Numbered from the stretch's first letter, positions 1 to 9,254 are shown. The stretch is 64,000 nucleotides of DNA from Paraclostridium ghonii (GCF_030815085.1 NZ_JAUSWG010000011.1); one strand, 5' to 3'. Translations and numbers: made by a program. The notes: generated from the letters alone by a model not told the origin.

Positions 1-959
1 TAATAGGATTTATAAGTATAATATTAGCTAAATTTATACCGAGTTTAGGAGGAGCTACAATTTCTATATTTTTAGGAATGATACTTGGAAATTTATTTCT
101 TGATAAAGAAGTATTTCGTGAAGGATATAAGTTTTCGGAAACCGAGTTGCTATCATATTCTATAGTTCTTTTAGGAGCGACATTAAGTATATCTACAATA
201 ATGAAATTAGGTATAGGAGCAATAATATTTATAGTTATACAAATGACTGTAACAATAGTTGGAGCAATATATATAGGTAAAAAATTAGGTTTTAGTGAAA
301 ACTTTATATTTTTAATGGCAAGTGGGAATGCAGTATGTGGATCATCTGCAATAGCTGCAACAGCACCAGTTATAGAAGCGAATGATAAGGATAAAGGCAT
401 TGCAATAACAATAGTAAATGTTACGGGAGTTGTATTAATGTTGTTACTTCCAGTATTATCAGGATTTTTATATAAACATGAACTAATAAAGACATCTGCA
501 ATGATAGGGGGAACATTACAATCTATAGGACAAGTTGTTGCAAGTGGTGCTATGGTAAGTGAAGCAACTAAAGATTTAGCAACTATATTTAAGATAGTAA
601 GAGTCATTTTATTAGTAGTAGTGGTATTTGCATTTGGACATTTAAAGAATAAAAGTAACGAAGAAATAATAAGAGAAGAAGAGATGGACATATCTAAAAA
701 GAAAATAAAGATACCTTGGTACGTAATAGGTTTTTTTATAACATGTACACTATTTTCTATGAATTTAATACCTATAGAACTATCGCATATAGCTAAAGAA
801 CTAAGTAGCAAGTTAGAAATAATTGCATTAGCAGCTATAGGGCTTAGAGTGAATTTTAAAGATCTTGTAAAGCAAGGAAAGGCAGTATCTTTATATGGTT
901 TGTTTGTAGGAATACTACAGATATTAAGCGCTGTTTTATTAATAAGTATATTATTATAG
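1..959 (+). CDS. YeiH-family (UPF0324) putative sulfate exporter, 5' end cut by window
   Basis: The reading frame is open from the first bases of the window (codons start at position 3), so the true start lies a little to the left. About 318 residues are visible, close to the usual 330-340 of the family, so perhaps 20 residues are missing. The protein is a string of hydrophobic helices with the family's glycine/alanine-rich segment GNAVCGSSAIAA and a second motif around IGQVVASGAMV. YeiH-type proteins are inner-membrane transporters, proposed to export sulfate or related anions; the substrate here is not shown by the sequence. A palindromic terminator follows directly. Family assignment is fairly sure, substrate is not. 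Confidence 0.8.
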   Translation, partial: IGFISIILAKFIPSLGGATISIFLGMILGNLFLDKEVFREGYKFSETELLSYSIVLLGATLSISTIMKLGIGAIIFIVIQMTVTIVGAIYIGKKLGFSENFIFLMASGNAVCGSSAIAATAPVIEANDKDKGIAITIVNVTGVVLMLLLPVLSGFLYKHELIKTSAMIGGTLQSIGQVVASGAMVSEATKDLATIFKIVRVILLVVVVFAFGHLKNKSNEEIIREEEMDISKKKIKIPWYVIGFFITCTLFSMNLIPIELSHIAKELSSKLEIIALAAIGLRVNFKDLVKQGKAVSLYGLFVGILQILSAVLLISILL

Positions 960-960
960 A

Positions 961-990
961 AAAAATGATCCTAGGATCATTTTTATTTTA
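961..990 (+). terminator. Terminator after YeiH-type gene
   Basis: A perfect 24-base palindrome centred on CCTAGG starts 2 bases after the stop codon and runs into a T-rich tract (TTTTTATTTTA). It reads as an intrinsic terminator isolating the transporter from the two-component genes downstream. Confidence 0.7.
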
Positions 991-1152
991 AATATGTTTA
1001 TAAGGATATTAATATTTATAAATTACAAATTTCACAAATAAATATAACCATATTACAATTTATGGTAAAATATAAATGGAATTAATAAAGAATAATAAAA
1101 TAAATATAAAGTTTGGGGTTAATATAAGTTTTGTTATTTAGGGAGGTTTTTT

Positions 1153-1863
1153 ATGTATAGAATTGTTATTTGTGAAGATGATGATTCCCAAAGAATTACA
1201 TTATATAATTCGATACGCAATATATTTGAAGAAATATCTAATAAGGTTGAAATATTTGAATTTCAATCAGGAGAAGAACTTATAAATTCAGACATTGAAG
1301 ATATAGATATATTTTTTCTAGACATACAAATGGATAAATTAACAGGTATGGATGTTGCTAAAAAAATTAGGGAACAAAATGATTCTTCTGAAATAATATT
1401 TACAACATCATTAATTGAGTATGTTCAAGAGGGGTATACGGTTAGGGCATATAGATACTTACTAAAGCCTATAGATCAAGCAGATTTAAAAGAACATATA
1501 CTAAATTGTATTTCAGATATTATAAGAAAAAGAGAAAATTTTATGATTGTAGAAGAAAATGGGATTAAGTATAAAGTACCTATTAAAAATATTACATCTA
1601 TAGAAATTATAAAAAAAGATATAACAATTCATACTTTAGATAGAGATTATAATGTTAAAAATAGGATTAAGAATTTAGAAAAAGAACTTTCAATGCATAA
1701 TTTTTTTAGATGCCATAAGAGTTACTTAATAAATATGAAACATATTGATTTTATAGAGAAAGACAGTGTTATGATAAAAAATACACAAATACCAGTTAGT
1801 AAACATAGAATGAGAAATTTAAAAACTAAATTAACAAATATGTTGGGGTCTGTGATATGTTAG
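1153..1863 (+). CDS. LytTR-family response regulator, VirR/AgrA-like
   Basis: This is a 236-residue response regulator. The receiver domain covers roughly residues 1-120, with acidic residues in CEDDD near the start, the likely phospho-acceptor Asp57 in FFLDIQMD, and a conserved Lys in LLKPID. Residues about 135-236 form a LytTR DNA-binding domain (FFRCHKSYLIN, PVSKHR). Members bind pairs of short direct repeats about 21 bp apart. The start ATG sits 6 bases after GGGAGG. The next gene, a sensor kinase, overlaps its end by 7 bases, so the two are translated together. No agrB or agrD peptide gene lies nearby, so the pair resembles VirR/VirS of Clostridium perfringens more than a full agr locus. 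VirR-like boxes lie before the ABC exporter at about 5 kb. Confidence 0.9.
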   Translation: MYRIVICEDDDSQRITLYNSIRNIFEEISNKVEIFEFQSGEELINSDIEDIDIFFLDIQMDKLTGMDVAKKIREQNDSSEIIFTTSLIEYVQEGYTVRAYRYLLKPIDQADLKEHILNCISDIIRKRENFMIVEENGIKYKVPIKNITSIEIIKKDITIHTLDRDYNVKNRIKNLEKELSMHNFFRCHKSYLINMKHIDFIEKDSVMIKNTQIPVSKHRMRNLKTKLTNMLGSVIC

Positions 1864-3272
1864 AGGAAAATTTTATTTTTGTATTAATCACAATAGTGTC
1901 CTCTGCTATAGAATTAGTAGTTCTAAATAAATTATTAAATGAATTTGTAGATTTAAAAAATAATAGGAAAAACAAAACAATTAGTTTAATTATTTTTACT
2001 TTATTAATCTTTATATGTGAAATTGTAACAATGAATATAATAATAAAATCTAATTGGACAATTGAAGAAGCCTCATTATATATGTTCATAGTTAGATCTT
2101 TTAAAGGGGTTATTTCTGTAATTTTGATATTTGCATTTATAAAAGTTAATTACGAAATAGGAATAGCTAAAAATCTAATTATAAGTATAAGTTATATTTT
2201 TATGTTAGGATTACTTAATGAAGGTGCATATGCATTTTTATCTTTATTATGTAATAAGTTGATAGAAATAAGATATTATTGGTATTATGCATTAAGATAT
2301 GACAAATTAATTTTTTTAGAAATAAATATACTAATAAACTTACTCTTAATATATATTGTAACAATAATTAATGTTTTAAGGTTAAAAGTTAATTTAAATA
2401 ATAAGCAATATAAATATATATTTTTTTCAATAATATTAAATTTATTAAGTGCTATATTAATCTTTGGAACTATATATAAAACAACTCAAACTGTAACAAA
2501 TCTTGCTTTAGATGTAGTCATTGTTTTAATTTCAAGCAGTATATTGATTTTAAACATTCTTTTCATGTGGCTAATAACAAGGGTTATAAAAGATAGCAAT
2601 TTAAGAGCAGAAAATAAATGTATAAGAGAAAATATACAATTACAACATCAATATTACTTAAATATGCAAGACTCTCAATTAAAAGTAAAAAAATTATATC
2701 ACGATATGAAAAATCATATGATATGTATAGAAAATTTATACGGTAAAAATGAGTATATAGAAAATATAAATAATCAGCTTAAAGAATGTAATTCTATATT
2801 TAATACAAATAATATGATTCTAGATATTATATTAAATGACAAACAAAGAATTTGTAAAAGTAAAGGTATAGACTTACTTGCTGATATAAACTTTAGGGAA
2901 TGTGACTTTATAGACGGAGCGGATGTGTGTAGTATATTTTCTAATATGATAGATAATGCAATAGAAGCTTGCGAAAAAATAGAAGATAAAAATATTTTAA
3001 AAAGAATTAATATAAAAGGAACTATAGTTAAAAGCCTATATATTATAAAATGTGAAAATCCAAAAAATAATATAATAAAACTAAAAAATGGGCTAATTTT
3101 AACTAATAAAAAAGATAAGTTTTTACATGGAATAGGTATAAGTAGCATGAAAAATTCTATAGAAAAATATAATGGGAATTTAGAAATAAATGATTTAAAC
3201 AATAAGTTTTTAATAAATATTTGTATTCCTTTAAAGATTGAAAATATACATTTATATCCTAAAAATGCATAA
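1857..3272 (+). CDS. Membrane sensor histidine kinase, VirS/AgrC-like (GHKL type)
   Basis: The 471-residue protein has six or seven hydrophobic helices in the first ~245 residues, then a cytoplasmic kinase part. The phospho-accepting His282 lies in KLYHDMKNH, a short helix typical of AgrC/VirS kinases. The ATP-binding domain shows an N-box (SNMIDNAIEAC) and a G-box (GIGISSMKNSIEKYNG). It presumably senses an extracellular signal and phosphorylates the overlapping LytTR regulator. The signal is unknown; no signal-peptide gene is seen next to it. A terminator follows, so the two genes form a closed bicistronic unit. Pairing and family are secure; calling it VirS is by analogy. Confidence 0.88.
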   Translation: MLEENFIFVLITIVSSAIELVVLNKLLNEFVDLKNNRKNKTISLIIFTLLIFICEIVTMNIIIKSNWTIEEASLYMFIVRSFKGVISVILIFAFIKVNYEIGIAKNLIISISYIFMLGLLNEGAYAFLSLLCNKLIEIRYYWYYALRYDKLIFLEINILINLLLIYIVTIINVLRLKVNLNNKQYKYIFFSIILNLLSAILIFGTIYKTTQTVTNLALDVVIVLISSSILILNILFMWLITRVIKDSNLRAENKCIRENIQLQHQYYLNMQDSQLKVKKLYHDMKNHMICIENLYGKNEYIENINNQLKECNSIFNTNNMILDIILNDKQRICKSKGIDLLADINFRECDFIDGADVCSIFSNMIDNAIEACEKIEDKNILKRINIKGTIVKSLYIIKCENPKNNIIKLKNGLILTNKKDKFLHGIGISSMKNSIEKYNGNLEINDLNNKFLINICIPLKIENIHLYPKNA

Positions 3273-3285
3273 TAACTTAAGTATT

Positions 3286-3322
3286 AAAAAGAACATCTTA
3301 AATTTAGATGTTCTTTTTTAAT
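3286..3322 (+). terminator. Terminator after the two-component pair
   Basis: The inverted repeat AAAAAGAACATCT / AGATGTTCTTTTT has a short loop and is followed by T residues, 13 bases after the kinase stop codon. Confidence 0.85.
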
Positions 3323-3593
3323 AGGTAGGAAGTTGAAAATATAAATATTACTAATAAGTAAGATTTATATTTATATTGTAAGTTTGGAGTTATGGTCTTA
3401 GTTTAATATATAAAATAAAATATAGTATATAAACTACAGTAAAAACTAAGCATAGAAAATATATCTATAAAAAAATATGATAATAAATAAACTTTTCTTC
3501 GTTGTATATAGTGTAAGAGCTTTTACAACAGGATGATAACATAAGATAAAACGAAAATTTAATATTAATGTAAATGAAAAGGAGTTTATAGAG
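3323..3593. other. AT-rich intergenic leader, no gene seen
   Basis: About 270 bases between the kinase terminator and the DUF4179 gene. I see no open reading frame with a ribosome binding site and no clear RNA motif. The last bases carry the AAGGAG binding site of the next gene. It presumably holds that gene's promoter, but I cannot choose one -35/-10 pair with confidence. Confidence 0.5.
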
Positions 3594-4520
3594 ATGAAAG
3601 TAAATAATAAGAAAGATAATAAAAAGAGTAAATATGTTACAGGATTAAAAGTGGCTTCTGTAGCTGTTTTAAGTGTAGGGGTACTAGGAACAACAGGTAT
3701 AGGACAAAAAGCATTTGCTAATGTAAATGATTTTTTCTATGATATACCAAGTTACTTAGGGATAAACAAAAATTTAGATGATTATAAAAAGGTTGTAGGG
3801 GAGTCTATTACGAAAGATGGAGTTACAGTAAGCTTAAATGAGGTTGTAGTAGATAAAGACCAATTAATAGTTACTCAAACTATAAAATCTAAGGATAAAA
3901 TACAAGATGGGTACGCTTCTCCAAATACAAAAATATTTATAAATGGAAAAGAAGTTAAATCTGACGGAGGCGGGGGAGCTGAGCGTATAGATGATAACAC
4001 AGTAGAGTTATTTATGTATTATAAACTAGATGAAAAGTTAACTGGTGATATAGATGTGAAAATGGAAATTTCAAGTATAAACTTTATGAAAGGTGAAAAA
4101 GAAGAAGCTAAACAAGGTTCTTGGACATTTGAATTCAAGACTAATGCAAAAATAGTTGAAGACACTAAAGAAGCAAAACTTGATAGTAGCTTTAAACTTG
4201 AAAATGGGCAAACTATAAAATTAGATAAATTTACAAGTAATAATTTAGGTAAAGAGATAGAATTCTCTAAAGACTCTAATGCTAATGATTACGATATTGT
4301 ACTTAGAGGTAAAGATAATTTAGGTAATAATGTAGAGTTTATGATGGGGGACAATTATGAATATAACGGTAATTTTATAATATCTGATAATGGAGATATT
4401 AATGAAAACGCAAAAGAGTTAAAACTTACTGCGTATGCAGAGAAGTTTTCAGAAGATGGAAGAATGAAGGGTGATTATCAAAAAGTAAGTGATGAATTTA
4501 CTATAAAGTTACCTAAATAA
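3594..4520 (+). CDS. DUF4179-type membrane-anchored extracellular protein without anti-sigma zinc finger
   Basis: The 308-residue protein starts with a Lys-rich stretch, then a hydrophobic segment (about residues 18-40), then a polar, presumably extracellular body with the YDIPSYLGIN region typical of DUF4179 proteins. Many DUF4179 proteins are ECF anti-sigma factors with an N-terminal zinc finger. That finger is absent here and no sigma gene is adjacent. The protein at 9251-10159 has the full architecture, so this one may be a stand-alone relative with a different job (inference). The start ATG follows AAGGAG at good spacing. It has its own terminator and is probably monocistronic. Function unknown. 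Confidence 0.7.
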   Translation: MKVNNKKDNKKSKYVTGLKVASVAVLSVGVLGTTGIGQKAFANVNDFFYDIPSYLGINKNLDDYKKVVGESITKDGVTVSLNEVVVDKDQLIVTQTIKSKDKIQDGYASPNTKIFINGKEVKSDGGGGAERIDDNTVELFMYYKLDEKLTGDIDVKMEISSINFMKGEKEEAKQGSWTFEFKTNAKIVEDTKEAKLDSSFKLENGQTIKLDKFTSNNLGKEIEFSKDSNANDYDIVLRGKDNLGNNVEFMMGDNYEYNGNFIISDNGDINENAKELKLTAYAEKFSEDGRMKGDYQKVSDEFTIKLPK

Positions 4521-4535
4521 TTAATTTAAAAAGTT

Positions 4536-4566
4536 AAAAGGATAGATTTTATGTCTATCCTTTTTA
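4536..4566 (+). terminator. Terminator after DUF4179 gene
   Basis: Stem AAAAGGATAGA / TCTATCCTTTTT with a short loop and T-run, 16 bases after the stop codon. Confidence 0.85.
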
Positions 4567-4627
4567 TATACCTAAATTACAGTTATATTGCAAATTTAAC
4601 CAATATATTTAAAGGTGGTGAGCTTTA

Positions 4628-4852
4628 TTGGAGGCAAAAACAAAAAAATATAATATTTATAAAATAAAAAAATGGAATATACAATTAGTGTTAAACTTTA
4701 CACTACTACTGATATTTTTCTTTATGACACAAGTGGGTGGGGTTTTAATAGGCCTTACATACTTAGAAGGAAAACTAGCATTACAGATTTTATCACTGGC
4801 TATTTGCAATTTGATTTTTTATAAAACTATGAGAGCTATAAGATTATTATAG
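4628..4852 (+). CDS. Small two-helix membrane protein, unknown function
   Basis: A 74-residue protein with a basic N-terminus (MEAKTKKYNIYKIKK) and two hydrophobic helices (about residues 20-45 and 50-66), ending in arginines. It starts with TTG, supported by AAAGGTGGTGAG just upstream. I do not recognise the family. A long hairpin follows and separates it from the ABC exporter. The position between a terminator and a strong hairpin suggests its own transcript. Confidence 0.6.
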   Translation: MEAKTKKYNIYKIKKWNIQLVLNFTLLLIFFFMTQVGGVLIGLTYLEGKLALQILSLAICNLIFYKTMRAIRLL

Positions 4853-4884
4853 ATATTAGAAAAGAAATTAATATAAAAATTATT

Positions 4885-4952
4885 GCTACATATCAACTTA
4901 TATTACAGTGAAAATTCACTTATAATATGCGTTGATATGTAGCTTTATTTAT
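4885..4952 (+). terminator. Long hairpin terminator
   Basis: Perfect 13-base arms (GCTACATATCAAC at 4885-4897, complement at 4931-4943) enclose a second, inner stem (AGTGAA/TTCACT). A T-rich tail follows. It isolates the ABC exporter from upstream transcription. Confidence 0.7.
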
Positions 4953-4959
4953 ATAACCC

Positions 4960-4993
4960 CCCAGTTGTAGCTAAAAAATACCCAGTTGTGTTC
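4960..4993 (+). promoter_or_regulatory. Pair of VirR-box-like direct repeats
   Basis: CCCAGTTGTA occurs at 4960-4969 and CCCAGTTGTG at 4981-4990, exactly 21 bases apart, about two helix turns. From memory the C. perfringens VirR box is CCCAGTTNTNCAC in two copies at such spacing; the first ten positions match in both copies and the final CAC does not. They lie just upstream of a -35 element at 5000. The likely binder is the LytTR regulator at 1153-1863 (inference). Confidence 0.7.
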
Positions 4994-4999
4994 TTTATA

Positions 5000-5028
5000 T
5001 TGTTAAGAAATTGAATGAAGAATATATT
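5000..5028 (+). promoter_or_regulatory. Sigma-A-type promoter of the ABC exporter
   Basis: TTGTTA (5000-5005), 17-base spacer, TATATT (5023-5028), placed about 10 bases after the second VirR-box-like repeat. The weak -35 fits a promoter that needs an activator. Confidence 0.55.
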
Positions 5029-5067
5029 ATTTATAAAGACAATTTATAAAAATTGGGGGAGGAAAAT

Positions 5068-5730
5068 ATGTCAATTTTAAAGATGAAAAACTTAAATAAA
5101 GTATACGGAAAAGATGAAACAGAAGTAAAGGCATTAAATAATATCAACTTAGAAATAAACAAAGGGGAGTTTGCTGTAATAGTAGGGAAAAGTGGAAGTG
5201 GGAAAAGTACACTTCTTCATATAATGGCAGGGCTTGAAACTCCAACAAGTGGAGATGTAATTATAGATAATATAAATCTTTCTTCTCTTGATGAAAAGAA
5301 AAGATCATTACTACGTAAAGAAAAAATAGGATTAATATTTCAATCATATAATCTAATACCAGTTTTAACAGTACAAGAAAATATAAAACTACCAACTATA
5401 AATACAAATAATCAAGATGATAAATATGTAAATGAACTAATGGAATTACTTAATATAAAACAAAGAAAAAATCATCTACCTAATCAATTATCAGGAGGAC
5501 AACAACAAAGGGTTGCAATAGGAAGAGCTCTTGTAAATAAACCAGCTATAATATTTGCAGATGAGCCTACAGGCAACCTAGACACTAAAACAGAATCTGA
5601 GGTTTTAAATCTTTTAAAAGAATCTCAGAAAAAATACAATCAAACAATAATAATGATAACTCACAATATGGATATTGCAAAATATGCGGATAAAGTTATA
5701 AAAATTGAAGATGGATTTATAAGAGAGTAG
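5068..5730 (+). CDS. ABC transporter ATP-binding protein, MacB/LolD-like
   Basis: The 220-residue ATPase has Walker A GKSGSGKST at about residue 41, signature LSGGQQQR at about 141, and Walker B with IIFADEPTGNLD shortly after, followed by an H-loop (ITHN). DEPTGNLD and the short length mark the FtsX-permease-linked (MacB/LolD/SalX) exporters. I place the start at ATG 5068, because GGGGGAGG at 5055-5062 is its ribosome binding site; an in-frame TTG at 5053 would overlap that site. The permease starts 8 bases after the stop. The exporter may remove peptides or drugs or act on the cell envelope; the substrate is not shown. Likely switched on through the VirR-like boxes upstream. Confidence 0.9.
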   Translation: MSILKMKNLNKVYGKDETEVKALNNINLEINKGEFAVIVGKSGSGKSTLLHIMAGLETPTSGDVIIDNINLSSLDEKKRSLLRKEKIGLIFQSYNLIPVLTVQENIKLPTINTNNQDDKYVNELMELLNIKQRKNHLPNQLSGGQQQRVAIGRALVNKPAIIFADEPTGNLDTKTESEVLNLLKESQKKYNQTIIMITHNMDIAKYADKVIKIEDGFIRE

Positions 5731-5738
5731 GTGAAATT

Positions 5739-8264
5739 ATGAGACTTATAGATATAGTAAAAAGATATATAATGCAAAATAAGAAAAATTCATTATTAAT
5801 AATTGTAAGTATTATAATTTCAACGTCATTATTTTTGTTTATGAATATAATAAGCGAAGATGCAAGGAATTTAATTATAGACCAAGCAAAACAAAATTTA
5901 GGAACAAAACATGCACAGTATGGACTTAGAAATGATAAAGAAATTAAATATTTTGAAAAAAATTCAAGTATAGATAAATTAGGAAAAACAATGTTGCTAG
6001 GATTTAATGAAATGGGACATGGTCAAACTTTACAAATAGTAAATGATGATAAAAATGTTCAAGAAATGGAGAATAGTTATGATTTAAAAGAAGGAAATTT
6101 TCCTATTAAAGAAAATGAAATTGCAATGGATTCTTGGTATACAGAACAAAAAGAAATAGAAAATCCAATAGGCAAAAGTATAAAATTAGACTATACAGGT
6201 TACGATTCATCTGGCAAACATATTTTATACAAAGGAGAAAAGGAATTTAAAATAGTTGGTATTTTAAAATGTAATCCAATATTAAAGGCTCAAGGAACTT
6301 GTCTAGGGGTTATAAGTGAAGAATGTGCTAAAAAAAATATTCTTAGTAAAAACAAATATAATCAAGTAGTATTTAAATTCAAAAAAGAAAAAGATATATT
6401 TAAACAAGTTGATAAAATTGCACAAGAAAATAATTTAAATAAAGATGATTTTATGATAAATAAAGATTTAATAGTAGCAATGTCAGATAGTATGAATTTA
6501 AAAATGCCATATATTATAGTTAATGTAATTCTTGCACTAGCGACTATATTATTGATTTATAATATTTTCTATATACTGTTAGCAAGCAGAAGAAAGGACT
6601 TTGGAATACTTAGATCATTAGGATTTATCCCATCAGATGTTTCAAAAACTATGATAATAGAAGTGTTTATATATACGATAATAAGTATACCAATAGGATT
6701 AATATTAGGGGGATTAATAGCAAATTTAAGTAGAGAATATGTAATCGGTGTAATATATGATATGAATTATGCAAATTCAATTAAAAGTCAAAGTTATATG
6801 AATTTATATATGATTTCAGCGTTACTTAGCATATTAACAATAATAATAGCCGTATATAAACCTCTTAGAGATTGTTCTAAAATAGATCCTATGGTTTGTA
6901 TGAGAAAAAGTGACGAAAGAATAAAAATAAATAAAAAATCAATTATAAGAAAATTTATGAGTAAGTTTTTTAAAGACTATGGAAATATAGCATCTAAAAA
7001 TATACAAAGAAATAAAAAACGTACAAATTTAGCCATAGCCTCTATGGTAATAATATTTTTCTTAATGTCAACGGTATATAGTAAATCTACTAGTAACTTT
7101 CTATGTGATAACGGATTAAAGCACTGGATTCCTGGAGATTATTTACTTCATAATATTGATTATCGTTCTGCTGAGGATAATAAAATGTCATATGATAAAT
7201 CTACATTACAAGCTATAAAAAACATTGATGGAGTAACTAAAGTAAATCCATCTAGAGCTAAGATATTAGATATAGATATAGATATTGATAAAATAGATAA
7301 AAAATCTAGTTATTGGGAAAGATGCCAAAACAATATTGAATCAAAAGCAGACTCGATAGAGTTTAGAGAAGGTAAAAAAGCTTACAGGGAAGGATTTGAA
7401 GTTATGGGTATTGAGGATGATAGTATACTAGAGAATAGCATTATAGATGGTAAATGCAATTTAAAAGACATAGATAATAAGCCATATATATACATAGACA
7501 AATATTCAAGTGAAACATTAAAAATAAAAGTTGGGGATAGCATAAAAGCAAATCTTAATGTATCAGATATCAAAACGGAAAAATATAAAGAAACTATATC
7601 AAAGGACTTAATAGTAGCAGGCATAATAGACAATATACCATTAACTTCGCAAGGAATAGGATGTGCATTTGGAGCTGTTATGTCGGTTAACCAAATGAAT
7701 AAATTCACAGGGCTTTCTACATATGAAAGATTTGATATATGGACAAGTAAATTTGCAAATCAAAAAAATATCGAAAGTGAATTAAATAAAATAATAGAAA
7801 ATAGTGAAAAAGGAATTTTAATTCCATACAAAAGTGAAGCAGCGGGGATCGAAAAAAGTGATAATCAAAAAGCTATGATTATGACTCTAGTAGTGGGGGT
7901 TATAGTTGCATTATCATTATTTAACTGTTGCAATACTATAGTTACTAGTATAAATAGTAGAAGTAGAGAGTTTGCATTATTTAGAGGTATAGGGATATCT
8001 AAAGATGAAGTGAAAAAAATTGTGGTACTAGAAAGTTATATATATATTATAGTAGGATTTATTATATCTATAATACCTACCTTGATAGTACGATATATAA
8101 TAATAAAAACTTTTGAAACTATTCAATTAATTAACTTAAAGTTTATAATAGCTACAATTATAATATTAATAGTTGTAAGTGCGATAATTATAATAACTAC
8201 ATTAAAAACATTAAAAAATATTCAAGGTGATGATTTTATAGAACAAATAAAAACTTTAGAATAA
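5739..8264 (+). CDS. FtsX/MacB-type ABC transporter permease, duplicated form
   Basis: The 841-residue permease has two FtsX-like halves. Helix 1 is near residues 15-35, followed by a ~200-residue outside domain and three helices (about 255-380). A new helix near 430 is followed by a second outside domain and three helices (about 705-830). The motif RRKDFGILRSLGF in the first half and SREFALFRGIGIS in the second are the conserved cytoplasmic loops of such permeases. It forms the membrane part of the exporter with the preceding ATPase. Start ATG follows AGGTGA. No substrate-specific domain is recognised. A strong terminator closes the operon. Confidence 0.88.
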   Translation: MRLIDIVKRYIMQNKKNSLLIIVSIIISTSLFLFMNIISEDARNLIIDQAKQNLGTKHAQYGLRNDKEIKYFEKNSSIDKLGKTMLLGFNEMGHGQTLQIVNDDKNVQEMENSYDLKEGNFPIKENEIAMDSWYTEQKEIENPIGKSIKLDYTGYDSSGKHILYKGEKEFKIVGILKCNPILKAQGTCLGVISEECAKKNILSKNKYNQVVFKFKKEKDIFKQVDKIAQENNLNKDDFMINKDLIVAMSDSMNLKMPYIIVNVILALATILLIYNIFYILLASRRKDFGILRSLGFIPSDVSKTMIIEVFIYTIISIPIGLILGGLIANLSREYVIGVIYDMNYANSIKSQSYMNLYMISALLSILTIIIAVYKPLRDCSKIDPMVCMRKSDERIKINKKSIIRKFMSKFFKDYGNIASKNIQRNKKRTNLAIASMVIIFFLMSTVYSKSTSNFLCDNGLKHWIPGDYLLHNIDYRSAEDNKMSYDKSTLQAIKNIDGVTKVNPSRAKILDIDIDIDKIDKKSSYWERCQNNIESKADSIEFREGKKAYREGFEVMGIEDDSILENSIIDGKCNLKDIDNKPYIYIDKYSSETLKIKVGDSIKANLNVSDIKTEKYKETISKDLIVAGIIDNIPLTSQGIGCAFGAVMSVNQMNKFTGLSTYERFDIWTSKFANQKNIESELNKIIENSEKGILIPYKSEAAGIEKSDNQKAMIMTLVVGVIVALSLFNCCNTIVTSINSRSREFALFRGIGISKDEVKKIVVLESYIYIIVGFIISIIPTLIVRYIIIKTFETIQLINLKFIIATIIILIVVSAIIIITTLKTLKNIQGDDFIEQIKTLE

Positions 8265-8327
8265 ATTAAATATTAATATAAATGTTTTGAGATATTAAAT
8301 GAAAATTTCAAAAAAAGTAGGATAGAA

Positions 8328-8388
8328 GAAATCCGTGTTTATTATTTTAGTGAAAAAGCTAAAACAGTAAACACGGATTTCTTTATTA
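8328..8388 (+). terminator. Terminator after ABC exporter operon
   Basis: Arms GAAATCCGTGTTTA (8328-8341) and its complement ending at 8381 enclose a 26-base loop and are followed by TTTATTATA. Confidence 0.8.
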
Positions 8389-8568
8389 TAATTTGCTTTT
8401 TATAAAATAGAACAAATAAAAACAAATTCATATAAGTATTGGTTTTACATAATTAAAATAGTTTAACTTCATTTTAAAATATATTAAAAAAAAATTAAAA
8501 AATCTGTTATAAAAAATACAAATCCGGTTTCTATATATAAGACACATTTGAACATAGGAGACTATTTT

Positions 8569-8685
8569 ATGGTGATTATTGCTTTATTTTTAATTTTGAT
8601 TTTTTTAATTTTTTTATTCTATATGTACTGTTTGAAAAATGAAAAGATACTAAAACAATATGAGTCTGATGACCTTGGTAAATAA
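8569..8685 (+). CDS. 38-residue membrane peptide before the ECF sigma gene
   Basis: A short reading frame, MVIIALFLILIFLIF..., with a well-placed AGGAG at 8556-8560. It encodes one hydrophobic helix (about residues 2-20) and a short charged tail ending in ESDDLGK. It lies 71 bases upstream of the sigma factor gene on the same strand and could be co-transcribed. I know no family. The strong binding site and clean helix-plus-tail design support translation, but there is no homology evidence. Confidence 0.45.
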   Translation: MVIIALFLILIFLIFLFYMYCLKNEKILKQYESDDLGK

Positions 8686-8756
8686 GGTTTATTTATATGG
8701 GATAAAATAGTAGCAATCATAAGTAAAAAATAGCGAAGGAGGTGATGATAGTAGTT

Positions 8757-9254
8757 GTGACATTTGAAGAAGTATTTAAAAATAACTATACTTACGTATT
8801 TAAACATATTATGCAAAAGGTAAAAGATCCTGAAATTGCAGAAAATATTGCTCAGGAAGTATTTATACAACTTTATAAAACAAACTGGCAAGAAATTGAT
8901 AATCATAAAGCATGGCTTATTAAAACTGCTATATATATTTCATATAATCATTTTAGGACAGAAAAAAGGCATCAAGCTCGTGTAACAAAAGTAGGTTCTA
9001 TCGTAGAATTTCAAGATGTACAAACGCTAGATGATAAATATATTCGGAAAGAAGAGATTGAAGATGTTAGAAAGTCTATGGATGAGTTAAATGAACAAGA
9101 TAAGAAACTTTTGCTCTTACGTTATTCAGGTCTGAAATATAAAGAGATAGCTAAAATATTAGAAGTAGAAACAACTGCTATTGGCACAATGCTCGTTCGT
9201 GCTCAAAATAAATTTAAAAAAATCTATATAAAGAACAGGGAGGAATTAAAATGA
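8757..9254 (+). CDS. ECF RNA polymerase sigma factor
   Basis: About 165 residues with sigma region 2 (FEEVFKNNYTYVFKHI...AENIAQEVFIQLYK) and region 4 helix-turn-helix (LLLRYSGLKYKEIAKILEV...LVRAQNKFKK), the whole content of an extracytoplasmic-function sigma factor. It directs RNA polymerase to stress promoters. The start is uncertain: AGGAGGTGAT at 8737-8746 covers the in-frame GTG 8742 and ATG 8745, so GTG 8757 is the better candidate. The stop overlaps the start of the next gene (ATGA), which encodes its anti-sigma factor. The target promoters cannot be read from this window. Confidence 0.88.
   Translation: MTFEEVFKNNYTYVFKHIMQKVKDPEIAENIAQEVFIQLYKTNWQEIDNHKAWLIKTAIYISYNHFRTEKRHQARVTKVGSIVEFQDVQTLDDKYIRKEEIEDVRKSMDELNEQDKKLLLLRYSGLKYKEIAKILEVETTAIGTMLVRAQNKFKKIYIKNREELK

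Noticed and set aside
2774..3202. 142-codon - strand frame inside the sensor kinase gene
   Set aside because: Complement shadow of the kinase ATPase domain; no binding site or family.
4578..4590. ACAGTTATA before the 74-residue gene as a LytTR half site
   Set aside because: There is no second copy at the needed spacing, so it is likely chance in AT-rich DNA.
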